Shown here piece by piece: positions 24,001 through 36,600 of a stretch of 64,000 nt of DNA. Origin of the DNA: Clavelina lepadiformis (taxonomy: Eukaryota > Chordata > Ascidiacea > Aplousobranchia > Clavelinidae); contig NC_135245.1 of NCBI RefSeq assembly GCF_947623445.1, forward strand, positions 7,633,501 through 7,697,500, written 5' to 3'. Numbering within the stretch: the stretch's first letter is position 1; the number at the start of each line of letters is the position of its first letter. The position numbers and the translations under genes are program-made. The notes beneath the pieces are model-generated. The model saw only the letters and a program-made list of their open reading frames with translations, was not told the DNA's origin and ran no database searches.

Positions 24001-26828
24001 TAAGGCTTATGTTAGTTCTTGATGGGAGATGATACAAACTAATCTAAGGTCTTATTTACCTCCCAAGCGAGAAATTTGTGCCAGACAACTCAACATTTGG
24101 GCAAAACTAAATAGCTGCTTCACATGGCTTCAGCTTTTGTTAACCTTTGTTACTCACTATAGCATACATTTCTTACTTTTTATGGAATATGTAGGAAGAA
24201 GCAATATCTCAAAAACTAGAGCCAATTCAGCAAAAGTAATGACATTTTCGGACTCAGCGCCCCTGATATACCCCTAAATCAATCTAACATATCATGCCTT
24301 TTGAAAAAAATTTTTTTTTGTTGGCCTGTGATAATCAACTAGGCCCTATAACCATTAGTCTTGAATTTTGATGGTTTAGATGTATGTTGTGGAGCTTCAA
24401 AAAAATATGAAATTAGAAAAAATATTTTGAAAATATCTCAAGTCTTTTTCGAGTTACTGCGATTGTAAATTTTCACCACTTGTGGGAGATTAGCCAAGTG
24501 AGCACTGGTCACAAATATTAGTGATTTTCTTCAATATCTCTATTTCTGAAGGTAGAATTATGAAACAAATATCCTTTTTTCAATTGTTCGGATCAAGGAA
24601 TTCATTTCAGCAGATAAAACGTCTCTAAAACATCTCATTCACGTAATAAATTTGGGTTTTTGGATGAAGATCAAAGGTCCAGTTCTTGACACATTTATAA
24701 AAATAGCAATGATCTTCGAAACAAAAGTTTTGGAATTTTTTGCAGTATGGTTCAAGTATTTCCTGTATCCAAAAATTGTGAACCTGTTTTTTGAGCTTAA
24801 AGAGTAAACTAAGTTTGAACAACTGCACTATTTGTGATACTGTTACATTTGGACCTAGTAGGTAGCTAAAGACAAAGGCACTTCATAAAACTGGACAATT
24901 GAATTTGTATTCTAGTCAAAAGTAGAAGTAAGCTACATAATCTCAACAACCTGCCTACAAGCAATGCTTTGTAGGCAAATTCTAGATTGTCTAGATTCTA
25001 GATTCTAATTGTCGTTAATCCCAGGTGATTTAATTGCTAGTTATACTCACACATGATAGAATATTCACAGACTTCAGGTGGTCATAATAGATTTATAATG
25101 TGAATATTTTAACTAAAAGGCAAACAAAAATTTTGATTAAAAATGATAAAAGGCATAAAAATTTATTCTTTCACTGTTCCAAAAAGTAAGTTTTGTCAAT
25201 ATCCTTTATGAAAAAGGCTAATTTAAGGCACAGGACCTTTATAATGGAGATTGGGCAGATTTTTGAAAAGTTGAGTTGGGCACATTTGCAGTCCTAAAAA
25301 TCTTGAGAGAAGACAGTTTAACGTTTCTTAAATGAACTATTGAAAAATTAACTGTCTTTGTCCATTAGCATAGGCATTCATGATTGCATAGAAATCTTCT
25401 GCAATAATGCTGTAAGATCTTTAAGTAACATTATTCAGTGCAACAACTTCGCAGAGAATTTTCTTGAATGAAACCAGCACATCTCATCCATTGAGGGCCA
25501 AAAAATGTATGTAAAGGGCCTGGTGGATGCACGAATTGCACTTGTGCATCCAGCTAAGCACTGCCTATTTCTAATATCAATCCCACCCACCACTTTCCAT
25601 CATACTTGCAAGCTGTATTCAATCATTCACAGCAACTAATTGTGACCAGTGCTAACCAACCTAATATCCCTTAAGTGGTAAAAATTTGAAATCGCAATAA
25701 CTTGAAAGCAAATTGAGATATTTTTTCAATGTTTTTTCTTAATTTAAAATTTTTTGAAGCTGTACAACATATATCCAAACCATCAAAATCTATGACTAGT
25801 GGTTAGAAAATGTAAAAAAATTATTTGATTATACATGGAATGACTCTACAGTGACACCACATACAGTGAAAACCTAAGCAAACAACAATTTTGGATTTTA
25901 TGAAAAAGCAATTGGCTCTGCAGAATTTTAAACATATAGGCATGTAGCCAACTGTAAGGCCTGATAGGTTGATTTAAATAAACGGGTCGTTCTGTTTGCT
26001 AAGTTAAGTTCACTGGTGTGTGAGCTTACACACATATACTATAGGCTATCACATGACAGTAGCCTACATTTTGACAATATTTCAGTCTTTGTATGGCACT
26101 GTAGTAGTTGATTCAACAAGAATTCCTATGGGTCGCCTGTGGCTATCTTCCTCAACTTTGCCTATAATAACATTCATTTATAGCAACACTTTTTCAGAGG
26201 TCCCTTCAGATATCACCATAGGTAATTTCTGCAGTAATAACTAAAATTTCTTTATTCAGAGGCTTCACTTTCTGCTGATGATCCAATATATAGGATACAG
26301 AATACATAAGTATATGCAATAACAGAGGTAAATTTCAATTGTATTGTTTACCAAAAGAGCTTCTTGCATCCAGTTTTGCACCATTACGCAGCAAAATTTG
26401 AAGAATCCCTAAATTTCCTCGAAGACATACTTGATGCAAGGGAGTCAAATTGTTCCATCCCTATAGAATTGGTATTTCTGTTAATGTATCTAACAAACTA
26501 CTAAATAAACTTACAAAAATCACAGTTGATTTTCAGAACTTTTTTAACAAGCAATACAATACATTACTGTACCAGAACCAACAAGTTACCATGAAAAATG
26601 TAATACTGTATGTATATACATGATTAACTTGTACATTTTAATCTGATAAGAAAGTAAACAGTATACTCTTGCCGAACTTACAATTTCATGTACTCTTTTT
26701 GGATCTGCTTTAATCAACTCTTCACATATATGGGGCTGGTTTTGATCTATTGTTTGTAGCAATTCACTTCGAATAACTTGCTCAGGAGTTTGCACGTAGG
26801 TTGAGTACGAAGGTTGCTTTGGATACAT
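18088..26828 (-). CDS. Ankyrin-repeat DHHC palmitoyltransferase-like protein (ZDHHC17/ZDHHC13 type)
   Basis: Members attach palmitate to cysteines of target proteins on Golgi and endosomal membranes, recognising substrates through ankyrin repeats. Twelve exons join in phase to 1827 nt (608 aa), against about 620-630 aa in human ZDHHC13/17: 26828-26682, 26460-26352, 21206-21068, 20997-20865, 20751-20573, 20499-20422, 20378-20121, 20031-19919, 19783-19590, 18760-18611, 18480-18275, 18208-18088. Residues about 50-245 are ankyrin repeats (NLTPLHQVCLRGN, GETPLHYACRRGD, GDTALHLACFHRH, GTTALHIAAQMGN). Hydrophobic membrane segments follow, then the DHHC box at 471-474 with NCVAEKNHRSF, more membrane segments and a short basic tail. 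The cysteine-rich zinc domain is degenerate: FCIYTE...KTKFC replaces the usual FCxxC...HC. The eighth intron is AT-AC. Exon 6 has a stronger donor (GTATGT at 20425) that breaks the frame; the in-frame donor used here, GTCTTT at 20421, is weak. Whether it is an active acyltransferase is uncertain. Confidence 0.85.
19784..19918 (-). other. U12-type AT-AC intron in the DHHC gene
   Basis: Read on the minus strand, exon 8 ends at 19919 and the intron opens with ATATCCTT (19918-19911), the consensus donor of minor-spliceosome AT-AC introns. The branch-site consensus TTCTTAAC lies at 19800-19793, and the intron ends in AC at 19785-19784, 10 nt after the branch adenosine. Splicing here joins exon 8 and exon 9 in phase. 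A conventional acceptor is not available: in the exon 9 frame an in-frame TAA stands 12 bases before the first Met codon (19781) and there is no AG between them. The intron is 135 bp long. Confidence 0.85.
22351..25845. mobile_element. DNA transposon copy 1 (TCATTCCAT ends), interrupted by a second element
   Basis: The left end TGTCATTCCATATATA and the right end TATACATGGAATGACT are inverted, and the similarity continues inward for about 130 bases (CCAAACCAT and its inverse, then the GAAGCT-ACAACATA region). CTACAG is duplicated at both borders (22345-22350, 25846-25851). A 1963-bp element (22367-24329) sits 16 bases inside the left end, so the original was about 1.5 kb. Near 25480-25640 the minus strand encodes a remnant with [10 protein letters not shown] and, further on, FVHPPGP, broken by stops. 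The same element occurs at 33958-37013. It lies in the second intron of the DHHC gene. Confidence 0.75.
22367..24329 (-). mobile_element. DNA transposon with conserved LPPLHIKLGLMKQ-type protein, copy A
   Basis: Inverted ends start ACACTGGCCAACAAAAAAAT on the left and are mirrored at the right (GTTGGCCTGT); the subterminal GGGGCGCTGAG block is mirrored too. TATA on the left and GATA on the right look like a decayed 4-bp duplication. On the minus strand remains of one protein follow in order: 24037-23738 (TFYRDREEMLMQFF, DNFVYCKTSKDF), 23603-23358 (LHIKLGLMKQFVKALEKDG, FDYLCKAFPGLG) and 23361-23173 (MTEVEKAAWNSFVAVV, MSIKLHYLFSHLD, FPENLG). Frames change between them, so the copy is dead. A relative is at 55192-57219 and a fragment at 63074-63205. 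The protein family occurs as multi-copy elements in invertebrates; I know no established name for it. Confidence 0.75.
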
Positions 26829-27944
26829 TTTTTCTGACTACAATTATCCTATATGCTACACAACAATTTAAAAATAAAAAGGATCCGATCAATATCACAG
26901 TGTCGCTAACTTGTTGTCCGGTCTAAATTTAGTAGCTAGACTTGTTATGTAGCTGTTTTAATCTCAGACTACCATGTTTTGAGACCAGGTGTGAGGTAAA
27001 AAGAAATGGTAATGCACTGAGTTTAGTTTTGCTCACTTCTTAAGTTTGGTAGCTGGTACATGACCACTCAGTGGAGTTAACATAGGCTCTATACACCTTT
27101 AATACATCAAATTTTTTTGTTTTGTATTGTTCCTGCTCGTTAATTGTTCGTGCGTGAGCATGTGTTTTATTGTGCTAAAACTACAACCGTTAGCGTCGTA
27201 ACTTTCGCTCCGCACAGTTAATGGCGAAAAAAAGTAGGGATGGTCAAAGTTGAATCCTTGTGACGTAGCTCATGGGTTGTTTTGTAAATGCTGAAATTTT
27301 ATTGACTAAGCTTGAATTTTCGTTAATGATGTTCAGATAAATTACCTCGCTTGAACTGGTGTGCCATATAAATACCGATGTAATGTTTGCAATCTTTTCC
27401 CTTTCACTTGTTACAAAGCACATTGTAACAGCAGTAAGCTTTGCCCAAAGGCCTTTGTGTCTGACAATAAATAAAATGGAAACTTTATCATTTAGTAAAA
27501 TATATAGAGAGAATTAAGCAACTAGGCCTAACAGCAATAGTCTTGCCGGTTAAGGAATGGAGGAAGAAATGGAGAAGCAAAACAAGTTATCAATCGTCCT
27601 CGCTCATATTGTAACAATAGCCGCTAGTGATGCCAGTCATTATGGTGAATATGTTTGTTGTGTAACACTTCATACAAGTAATACTAAAATGAAAATTTAT
27701 TTGTTATATCCTTATGGTTTCTAGAATAGAGTTGGCAAATCCAGAATTTCGAATCTGGACGTTTCATACCTTGTGAGAGGCAGGTTCAAAAACAAGTTGA
27801 CCTTAAATCAAAGTTACCGACTTAACTTGATGATGAAAATATAGTAACTCTAGACTTAGCACAAAAAAAAGCTGTAACCTGACTAACGGCTAGCGCAGTT
27901 GGCCGGACGGCGGACTGGGATTGGGATATCAAACATTTCGTCCT
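26829..27944. other. Intergenic region upstream of the DHHC gene
   Basis: Promoter side of the minus-strand DHHC gene. A short open frame beginning ATGGAGGAAGAAATGG at 27558 (55 codons, plus strand) has a plausible start but no similarity I recognise, and I could not splice it in phase to the coiled-coil ORF at 29381. Confidence 0.35.
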
Positions 27945-29185
27945 CTATTAAATCCAAAAATCGTTTTGAACATGTAAGGAAACATAAGAAATCAAGGAAA
28001 CCTGTCAGCTAGGATCTTAAAGGTAGGAAATCGTTTTGAACTTGCAAGGACACATAGGAAGTCGTTTTAAACTAGCAAGGAAATGTAGAAAATCGAGGTA
28101 AGGTGTCACAAAGCATCTTAAAACGTAGGGAATTGTTTAGAACTTGCAACGAAACGTAAGAAATCAAGGAAATATGTCAGTTAGGACCTTATAACAAAGA
28201 AAGCGATTTTCCTAGTTTTAAGATCCTAATTAACAGATACAGTATGTTTCCTCGATTTCCTACCTTCCTTTACATGTCCAAAGCAATTTACTAACTTTAA
28301 GGTCCTTACTGACTTGTTTTTTCGATTTCCTACATTTCCTTGCAAATTCAAAACGGTTTCCTATGTTGTAATATCCTAACTATCACCTTTCCTTGTAAGT
28401 TCAAACTTCAAAATGACTTTCTACGCTATAAGTACCTAGTTGACATGTCTTCTCAATTTCCTACGTTTCCTACAAGATATCAAAACAATTTCCTTCGTTA
28501 TAAGCAGAGGTGGGCAATCGGTACTTTGAAAGTTCCGTCAGTAACGATACCGGTACTTGGCAAAAAATATACCGACAGTTCCGGTATTCGGTACTATTTT
28601 TAAAAAGTAGTTCGTATGTGTAAATGATGTTGCTGCAAATGCAATGTTTGCCGCTCTTATGCCCCAGTAAAGGTTACTCCAGGTCGAAACATATGTGACA
28701 TTAATTGCTTGCAATTTTACTTGACATTTCTCGATTAAAAAACACCAACAGTTGCTAAAATTAGTATTAAGAATTAATTAATATGTATTTTTGAAAACAT
28801 ATTTGTTAAAATTTCGAAATTATCATGTGAAAAGTATCCAGTACCGGGACCGATCGGAATTTCTTGAAAAAAGTAATTCGGTACAGGTATTCGGTACTTT
28901 TTTTCAGAACTACCGACGGAACCGGTACTGAAAAAGTATCGCGGTACAGTAATTCGGTACTATAATACCGCGGTACTGCCCACCTACTACGGTACTAAGT
29001 GACACGTTTTGTCGATTTCCTACTTTTTCCTCGCATATTCAAAACGATTTCTTACAGTAAAAGCTAACCTAAATGACACGTTTCCTCGATTTTCTATCTT
29101 TCTTTGCATGTTCAGCGCGATTTTCTTTGTTAAAAGAACTTAGCTGACAAGTTTCCTTGCGAGGTCAACCCGATTTCCAACGTTA
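27945..29185. repeat. Foldback array of ~65-75 bp units in inverted halves
   Basis: From 27945 to about 28205 a unit containing GGAAATCGTTTTGAACTTG, CAAGGAAACGTAAGAAATC and TGTCAGTTAGGATCTTA repeats about four times in one orientation. From about 28206 to 29185 the inverse (TTTCCTCGATTTCCTAC, TTCAAAACGATTTC) repeats about seven times. Units differ by 10-25 percent, so the array is old. It has no coding content. The right arm is interrupted by a hAT-like MITE at 28505-28991; similarity of the arm resumes directly after it. Confidence 0.75.
28505..28991. mobile_element. hAT-like MITE within the foldback array
   Basis: Starts CAGAGGTGGGCAATCGGTAC and ends GTACTGCCCACCTACTACG; the GGTGGGCA/TGCCCACC ends are inverted. 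The interior holds many CGGTACCG-like palindromic blocks. Flanks GTTATAAG and GTACTAAG agree at six of eight positions, compatible with a decayed 8-bp duplication. The array on either side continues in phase when the segment is removed. Confidence 0.65.
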
Positions 29186-29380
29186 AATGGTTGCAAGAAT
29201 CGTGGCATTTTTTGTGCAGTAGCCTAGCTTAGAAAATTCTTTTCAATTTGCCTTTATTCCAGGTGTTGAAATTTTTTTAAAAAGATTTATTACTAAATTT
29301 TTGCTTGTCTTTGTTTTGTAATTACAGTAGTTAACATCTTTAATCTTAGGCTTGAAAGAAAATTGATCACCTGGTACATA

Positions 29381-29617
29381 ATGGAAACAGAAGAGAGTAT
29401 AAAGGAGAAAGTCATGAGGTTAAAAGATGACCTGAAAGGGCTGCAAAGTACAGTTCAAGAGCTTCAGTTGCAGACTCATCTAGCTATTATTGACAGTCAC
29501 AAAATTAGAAGAGTTGAAAACGATGTTAGAAACTCTATTTCACCTCAATACCAAATTGCTTGCAAATTGAAAGCGGAGACTGCCTGGGCCACAATATTAC
29601 AGAAATACTCGTTTTGA
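29381..29617 (+). CDS. Small predicted coiled-coil protein, unidentified
   Basis: An ATG in the context ATAATGG opens 78 codons. Residues 1-40 are charged with a heptad-like spacing of Leu, Val and Ile (SIKEKVMRLKDDLKGLQ, VQELQLQ), suggesting a coiled coil; the C-terminal half is mixed and ends WATILQKYSF. A polypyrimidine tract and TTAG acceptor at 29348-29349, just upstream, would suit a 5' UTR splice or spliced-leader addition. The frame stays open from that acceptor to the ATG, so an upstream exon could also add residues. I do not recognise the family. Amino-acid composition looks more protein-like than neighbouring chance ORFs. Confidence 0.45.
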   Translation: METEESIKEKVMRLKDDLKGLQSTVQELQLQTHLAIIDSHKIRRVENDVRNSISPQYQIACKLKAETAWATILQKYSF

Positions 29618-30608
29618 GTTTGATTGACATTGGATGAGTACATATACCTAACGTACAATGGACATAGGATATATATGTAATATGTATATATACATATAGG
29701 TATATATTTTATTTCAAATGATAAATTCTTTTTAATAACATGAATGGGCTGCAACCCCAACTTTGGACCTGCAGTTTGTATTGAAAAGCCACTAGTATAC
29801 TTTGCTCATAACGAGCTATAGCTGTGTATTTAAATAGGGTATGAGGTCAAGCCATTGTGTCTAATTGTAGATTTTGTCATAAAATATTGGTCGAAAAACG
29901 CTGGCATTTACTTTAATTGTTTTTACCAACGTGTCTTTTTGGAAAAAAATTACATGATCAAAGATATAAACCCTACTGCCACAGCATCATGAAAGGCAAG
30001 TACCCTGTAAACATATTATGTTAAGAAGTGAAACTGAGCTAAAATACTCAGAAGTTGAAATCTATGCATGGCTTTTCTAGCAAGATGTAATTCGCACTCT
30101 AAATTCAGTGAAGAGAATTTTAACAAACATCGATTAGAAGAAGGTAAACGGGTGCATAAAATTACAAACTAACGCAACGCTTTATTTACTGTTCTTCAGA
30201 ATTGCTTACCTAACAAAACAGCCACAGTAGCAAAAGATAAATATCAGCGAAGTAAGGAATCAAGTTATAGTGTCCACAATTTCATGGAATCACGAAGATT
30301 GAAAAGGCAAAAACAATTAATATAAACACAATCTGACAAATAGAGAACTTCAGCACTGTTCAGTATCACAACAGGTCATGCCATCTCATCTGTCCATCAG
30401 AATTATGTGTTCCAATTTAATGATACTTCAATATTGATTAGTCTTCATAAACATTACAACTTGTCATAAATTAAGTACAACATCAATCCAATACAAATCA
30501 TCACTTTTCTGCAAGCATTTGCGATAATATGCAAAATTGAATTTTTTCACACAATCACAATGTGCCACTTCATGCTGATTACTGGAGCACATGGTCATGT
30601 GAAATGTT
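29618..30608. other. Intergenic, between convergent genes
   Basis: Includes a TATA/ACATA-rich tract at about 29640-29710 and probably the 3' UTR of SYNJ2BP; AATAAA on the minus strand lies at about 30188-30183. No other feature is seen. Confidence 0.4.
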
Positions 30609-33600
30609 TCATAGTGCAACACCATAATGCTTCTTGTAGTAGTAAAATGCAACACCCAGGACCACAGCAACACCTGCCACCAAGAGAGCTTTCTGAAACA
30701 TACTCATTCCTTTCTGACGAGTCTTTTCTGTATACTCTTCCTACAGATAAATAATAATAATCGGTTAATTGCGTTTATACCGGTTATTTGTCAGATGCCC
30801 GACTAAAACTGTGTTCAAAAAGAATTTAATACACCCTGTAGCAGACTTTAACATACAAAACAAAGGATTATGCTAAAATCTGATATTGGGTTAGACCAGT
30901 TATTAACAACCAAAATGCTTAACTGGGTGAAAAATGATGGCACTTCTAAAAATAAGGACCGTACATTGAATAACTTATTAGGTATCACACAAGTTTAACG
31001 CAAAGTATATTTGAAAAATAATTGCTCTTTTAATAAAAGCAATTTTAAATTGTGCATTACTCAAAACCCGCTTGCCAGTACAACTCTGAGAAGTACCTCA
31101 AACACAAAGTCTATGCAGGTTAGAGATGTAAGCTGATCACATCTATGGATACAGTGTTAGAAATAGTCTTACCATATCTTGCAACCCCAAACCAGGACAA
31201 CTTAGCAACACTGTTCACTATGACATCGTTATCATTTTTGTCTATCGTGACAAGCATAAAAAGACTATTTAAATTTTAAGTTGGTTTGCCCTAGCCGCAA
31301 GTACTATTTCTCTCTATCAGTCTGTTGCCTGATCTGGACTTAGAGGTAACGTGATGTTTTCTCGACTTTGACATTTGTCAATTACTTAAAGTGGTTAATC
31401 ATAAAATCTGAAAGGAATGTTAAGTCTCTATCTGCCTCGCGCTTGTCTTCCAGGAACTTTTCCAGTAACCAGTAGATTTTTCATATGCGCTTTGTGAATT
31501 ACATGTCTCACACCAGTACTTGTTCAGTGTCCAATGACCCTAACTAATTGCCTGCTTGTATTCATTCGATGAAGTATTGATTCGTTTGTTGCATGCTCAC
31601 GTTTTTAATATAAAAAAAATAACACTAATGAAAAAAATGATCAGAAAATTGGTAATTATCTCTAAAATTTTGTTGTAAATTTAAAGTTAATTGTGTCCCT
31701 TTCGGCGGAAATGTGATAAATGCTTGATCCCTTGAAGTGAGGGGCAAGTCTAAAAATAAGTTGGCCTTAAATCAAATGGTAGCTGTCAGTAAACATGCCG
31801 GTAAATAATTTTTAATAATATGTAGTGGTTAAGCAGTTATTGCCAAAAAAGTATCGTAAATTTGGCCTCCTAATATGATATTCATTATGACGTCACAATG
31901 TAAAAACAATATGACTGGGGTTTGTATTAGGTGTGGTAGGCCAGCTCACATGTTTTGGATGGAATTCGTCTCCGTAGATTGGTGATTAGTAGCAGGTTAA
32001 TTTTCAACATCGGAATGTCACAGATCACAGTACATAAACTGGTAAAGCATTCTTGTTTTTACCGTAGTTACTGGCCTATGCTAGAGCCAGCAACCAAGAC
32101 TGTACTGTAGGTTAGCATTTACATTAATCAGTAATAAAATACAAATCAGTTTAGGATTATTTAACGCAAAATGTTCCTGTTGTACATTGAAGTATGCTAA
32201 AATTATACCAATTACTCTTTATTTGTCTTTCACAGGAAACATTCTCTTAATACTTAACCTAAATACCTGAATCATCCCTATTGTTTTCTTTATTGTAATT
32301 AATAGAGTTTCCTCGTTAAAATTAATGGATGAATTTGCAATTTTTGCACTTATTTATGCCAATAACGCCTTAACCACTAGATATTAGTACAACTCCTTTC
32401 ACCAGTATACTTACTGACAACCACCTTTTGATTTAAGGCCAGCTTGTTTTTTGATTTGCCCCTCACTTTAAGCTTTTTAAACTGAAAATTATAAAAACCA
32501 GGACAGGCTTTTAAACTGGGACATATGGTAAGCCTAGTTATAAACTCGTGGCAGGCAACTTTCGTTTATGACGTAACACTAGACATAGAATCCGATGAGT
32601 TAGTGTTCAGTTGAAATAATTTTGAGCCTCTCTGGTACTTGTATTTTCTGCAAATGGCTCTTTCATTGAATACATTTGCCCACCCCTGGTATATAGCAAT
32701 GAAAGCTTCTAACCGGAATGCACAAATCATTTAATTGGGTCGCATGTGGCTGGAGTTAAATTAGCTTAGGTTCAAGAACCACTTTTCTAACCCAAAGCCA
32801 AGATGCAAGTAAATTTGGTCTTAATCCCATGCAATAGTTCAAGTTATGCAATTAACAATGCTCTCACCACCAAGACTTTTTCAGCACCATGCCATACCAA
32901 CAACTTGACAGTTTCACCCGCATTGATAAAATAATCTACAGCTGTTGCATGTTTCGCGTCAAGAAGAGAATTTCCATTGATCTGAAATGATTTGAAATAA
33001 CTAGCACATGATATAAACATATATAAAAAGTGTTTTGGTAGCAAAGCAGCCAGCAAGCATATAAGGATTGAACAATTAATTGCTGATGGGAACTCTATTG
33101 TTGGAAATTATTTTGTGAGAACTAACTGCTTAAAATTACTGCATAAACGTTAAGAGAGCTTTAATTTTACTGATAGTCTACATTAATTATGATATGCTGT
33201 ACTTCAATGATTTTGTCTCCTTCCTGGAGTCTACCGTCTTTTGCTGCGGAACAATTGGTTCTAATCTTTGTCACGAAAATTCCTTTATCATTGGGTAAAT
33301 GAGGCTGATCACTTCCTCCTCTGATGTTAAATCCAAGACCTACGATACATAGTGATTATATTCCAGTAAATATTTGTGCTATATTAGAATATAGACATTC
33401 ATTAACTAAACTGCTCGATGAAGTGTGTGCTATAATTCTTAAAATTGTAGATTTGTAGAAAGAAATACTTGTAGCCATAATTTAAATCAGGTCTATTGGC
33501 TTGATTCTAGACTACCCTGTGTGATACAGGCTGTGGTATATATAACTGATCAGTTTTATTGAAGTTTTCAGAAAAATATTGCAATACAGACATGGTACAT

Positions 33601-36600
33601 ATGTTTTTGCATTACATGGAAATGTTTCCAAACTGTGCTTTCAAAGTTATGATACATCACATACCAAACTGAAATTAATTGAACATCAGCTATATTGCCA
33701 CAACCACAAGTGATATCCAAAATTCATCATCGACAGACATTGTAATTCAAAATAATTTTTTTTGCACATTGAAAACATGGCAAATCTCAATTGACTTCTT
33801 GCTAATTTTTTGCCTGCTTTTGACTTTATTTTAGCTCCCGGCAGCTTCAGATGTTTGTTTTCACTACTTTCTAAATCAATATCCCATTATTTTAACCTAA
33901 CCTGGGCTTTGGCATATAGAAACCCTCCAAATGTGGACATATGTCAACATGCATTTGAGTCATTCCATGTATATTCAACCAATTATTTTAAATTTTGTAA
34001 ACACTAGTCATAGATTTTTATGGTTGGGATTAGGGTTGGATTATCCGGATAGCGGTTAACCGCAGGGTTTTTTTCTATCTGATATCCGGATATAAATCTG
34101 CCGGTTAACCGGTTAAAAGAGTATCGTTGCTAATGCGTTTTACACTTTTTAATAAGTTTGAACATTCTTTGTTACGTAGAGGCTGACTCCCGCTGAGCGC
34201 AATTAAACTTTTGTTCACACTTCTATTGCCTTATACCAGGGGTGGGCAACCTTTTTGAACCCGAGAGCCGCTTTGGTTGAGCCCAATTTTTACTGACGAG
34301 CCAAGTCATAAGAACTTATGACGTCATAAATAGTTATATCGTTTAATTTTTCCATATCTGTATTCCTCAATCGAAAAATATCATTAAATTTGAATAATTA
34401 ACAACTTGTCATGAATGCTGACCTGAATAAGGAAAAGAAAAATAGAGAAACGTTCATAAACGGTAGTCTTGGTAGCCTATACAATTTTTTTGAAATTTTA
34501 CGATTCGACTAGAAGAGCCACAAAAAACATGCCGGAGAGCCGCAGTTTGCCGACCCCTGTCTTATACTTTCAACAACGGTACTCGTAAAATGCACGAGTG
34601 AAATTTACTATCACGTCACAAAGAAAGCATAATGAATGATTGAATGATGCATTGTGCTTTATAAGGAGGGCGTTGCAGAAGCAGTGAACATTAAGTTTGC
34701 GTGATTTTTCTCGTACTGCGCGTGTGCGTAGATCTACAATAAAACTGTGTAATGATTTTACAATCCATTTTTCATGTAAACCTCGTGAAATCGATTGTTT
34801 CACTTAGCAGTTATCTAACCGGTTAACCGGTTAGATAAATTCCAAATATACGGATATATCCGTTATCCGGATAGTAAAAATTATTGATATCCGAACTAAC
34901 CCTAGTTGGGATATATGTTGTAGAGCTTCAAACAATTTGTAAATATCTTAAGCCATTTTCATGTTATTACGATTTTAAATTTTCACCACTTGAGGGATAT
35001 TAGGTTGGTGAGCACTGGTCACGCTTGGTGACTTTCTTCAATATCTCTATTTCTAAAGGGAGAATAATGAAACAAATGTCATTTTTACCATTTTTGAGGT
35101 CAATGAATTAATTTAAGCAGATGAAAAGTCTCTAAAACATCTCCTTCATGTAATAAATTAGGATGTTTTGGATGAAGATCAAAGGTCAAGTTGATGACGC
35201 TACAAAAATAGCAATGATCTCTGAAACAAAAATTTTGAACGTTTTGTAGTATGGTGCAAGTATTTTCATATATTCAAAAATTGAGAACTTGTTTTTTGAG
35301 CTAAAAGAGAAAAATGAGTTTGAACAACTACACTATCTGTGATACTGTCAAACTGAAATCGTATGCAAGTCAAAAGTAGAAATTGATCCAAGACCTAATC
35401 TAAATAATCTCAACTAACTGCCCATAAGCAATGCTTTGTAAGCAAATTCTGATATCGTCGTTAATCCCAGGTGATTTAGTTGCTAGTTATACTCACACAT
35501 GATAGAATATTCACAGACTTCAGGTAGTCATAATAGATTTATAATGTGGATATTTTTACTTAAATGCAAAAAACATTTGATTAAACGTGATAGACAGCAA
35601 ACATTAATTTCTTAACTGTTGCAAAAAGTAAGTTTTGTCAATTTTCTATAAGAAAAAGGCTAATTTAAGGCACAGGAACTTTATAATGGAGATTGGGCAG
35701 ATTTTTGAAAAGTTGAGTTGAACACATTTGCAGTCCTAAAAATCTTGAGAGAACACAGGTTAACAATTTTCAAAATTAACTGTCTTTGTCCATTAGTGTA
35801 GAAATTCATAATTGCATAGAAATCTTCTGCAGAAATGCTGTAAGATCTTTAAGTAACATTATTCAGTGCAGCAACTTTGCAGAGAATTTTCTGGAATGAA
35901 ACCAGCACATCTCATTCATTGAGGGCCAAAAAATGTATGTAAAGGGCCTGGTGGATGCACGAATTGCACTTGTGCATCCAGCTAAGCACTGCCTACTTCT
36001 AATATCAATCCCACCCACCACTTTCCATCATACTTGCAAGCTGTATTCAATCATTCACAGCAATGTGCATGTGATATCTCCTGCACTGTGAAAAGTAATG
36101 AACACCTGTGAAGCTACTATCTTCACTGGTTTGTTTGTACCCAATTGAGGATTTTGTGAGTGGCTCAAAGTGATGCAACAAAAACCTGGATGCCATCTGA
36201 ATTCAAGAATTCAAATGCAATTCCACTTATGTTAGAAGAACGGTGTCCGAAAAGTAATTGTGTATTTGTAATCTGATCAGATACACATCTTTGTAGACTT
36301 GCTGTTTTTGCCAAACGTCTGACAGTACTCCCAATTCTGTCACAGGGAGACTTACCGTGACTGGTTACAAGAAATGTTGCATTGTGATGTGAAACAGACC
36401 TAATGTTTAGCAGAATATTGATCGTAATATGTTAATCATAATATCTATGTAAACATAAGAATATTAATATAATGATGTCTAAAATTAATTTCAAAAATTG
36501 TCAATTGCATGTGCCGCCAATTGTTATTGTTGAATGATAGTGACTGTTGATCCAAACTTGACGTTGTAAAATGTAGTGTAGTTGTTCACACTCATTTTTC

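Noticed and set aside
27945..29185. CRISPR-like array
   Set aside because: The units are diverged, lack unique spacers, switch orientation in the middle and lie in animal DNA.
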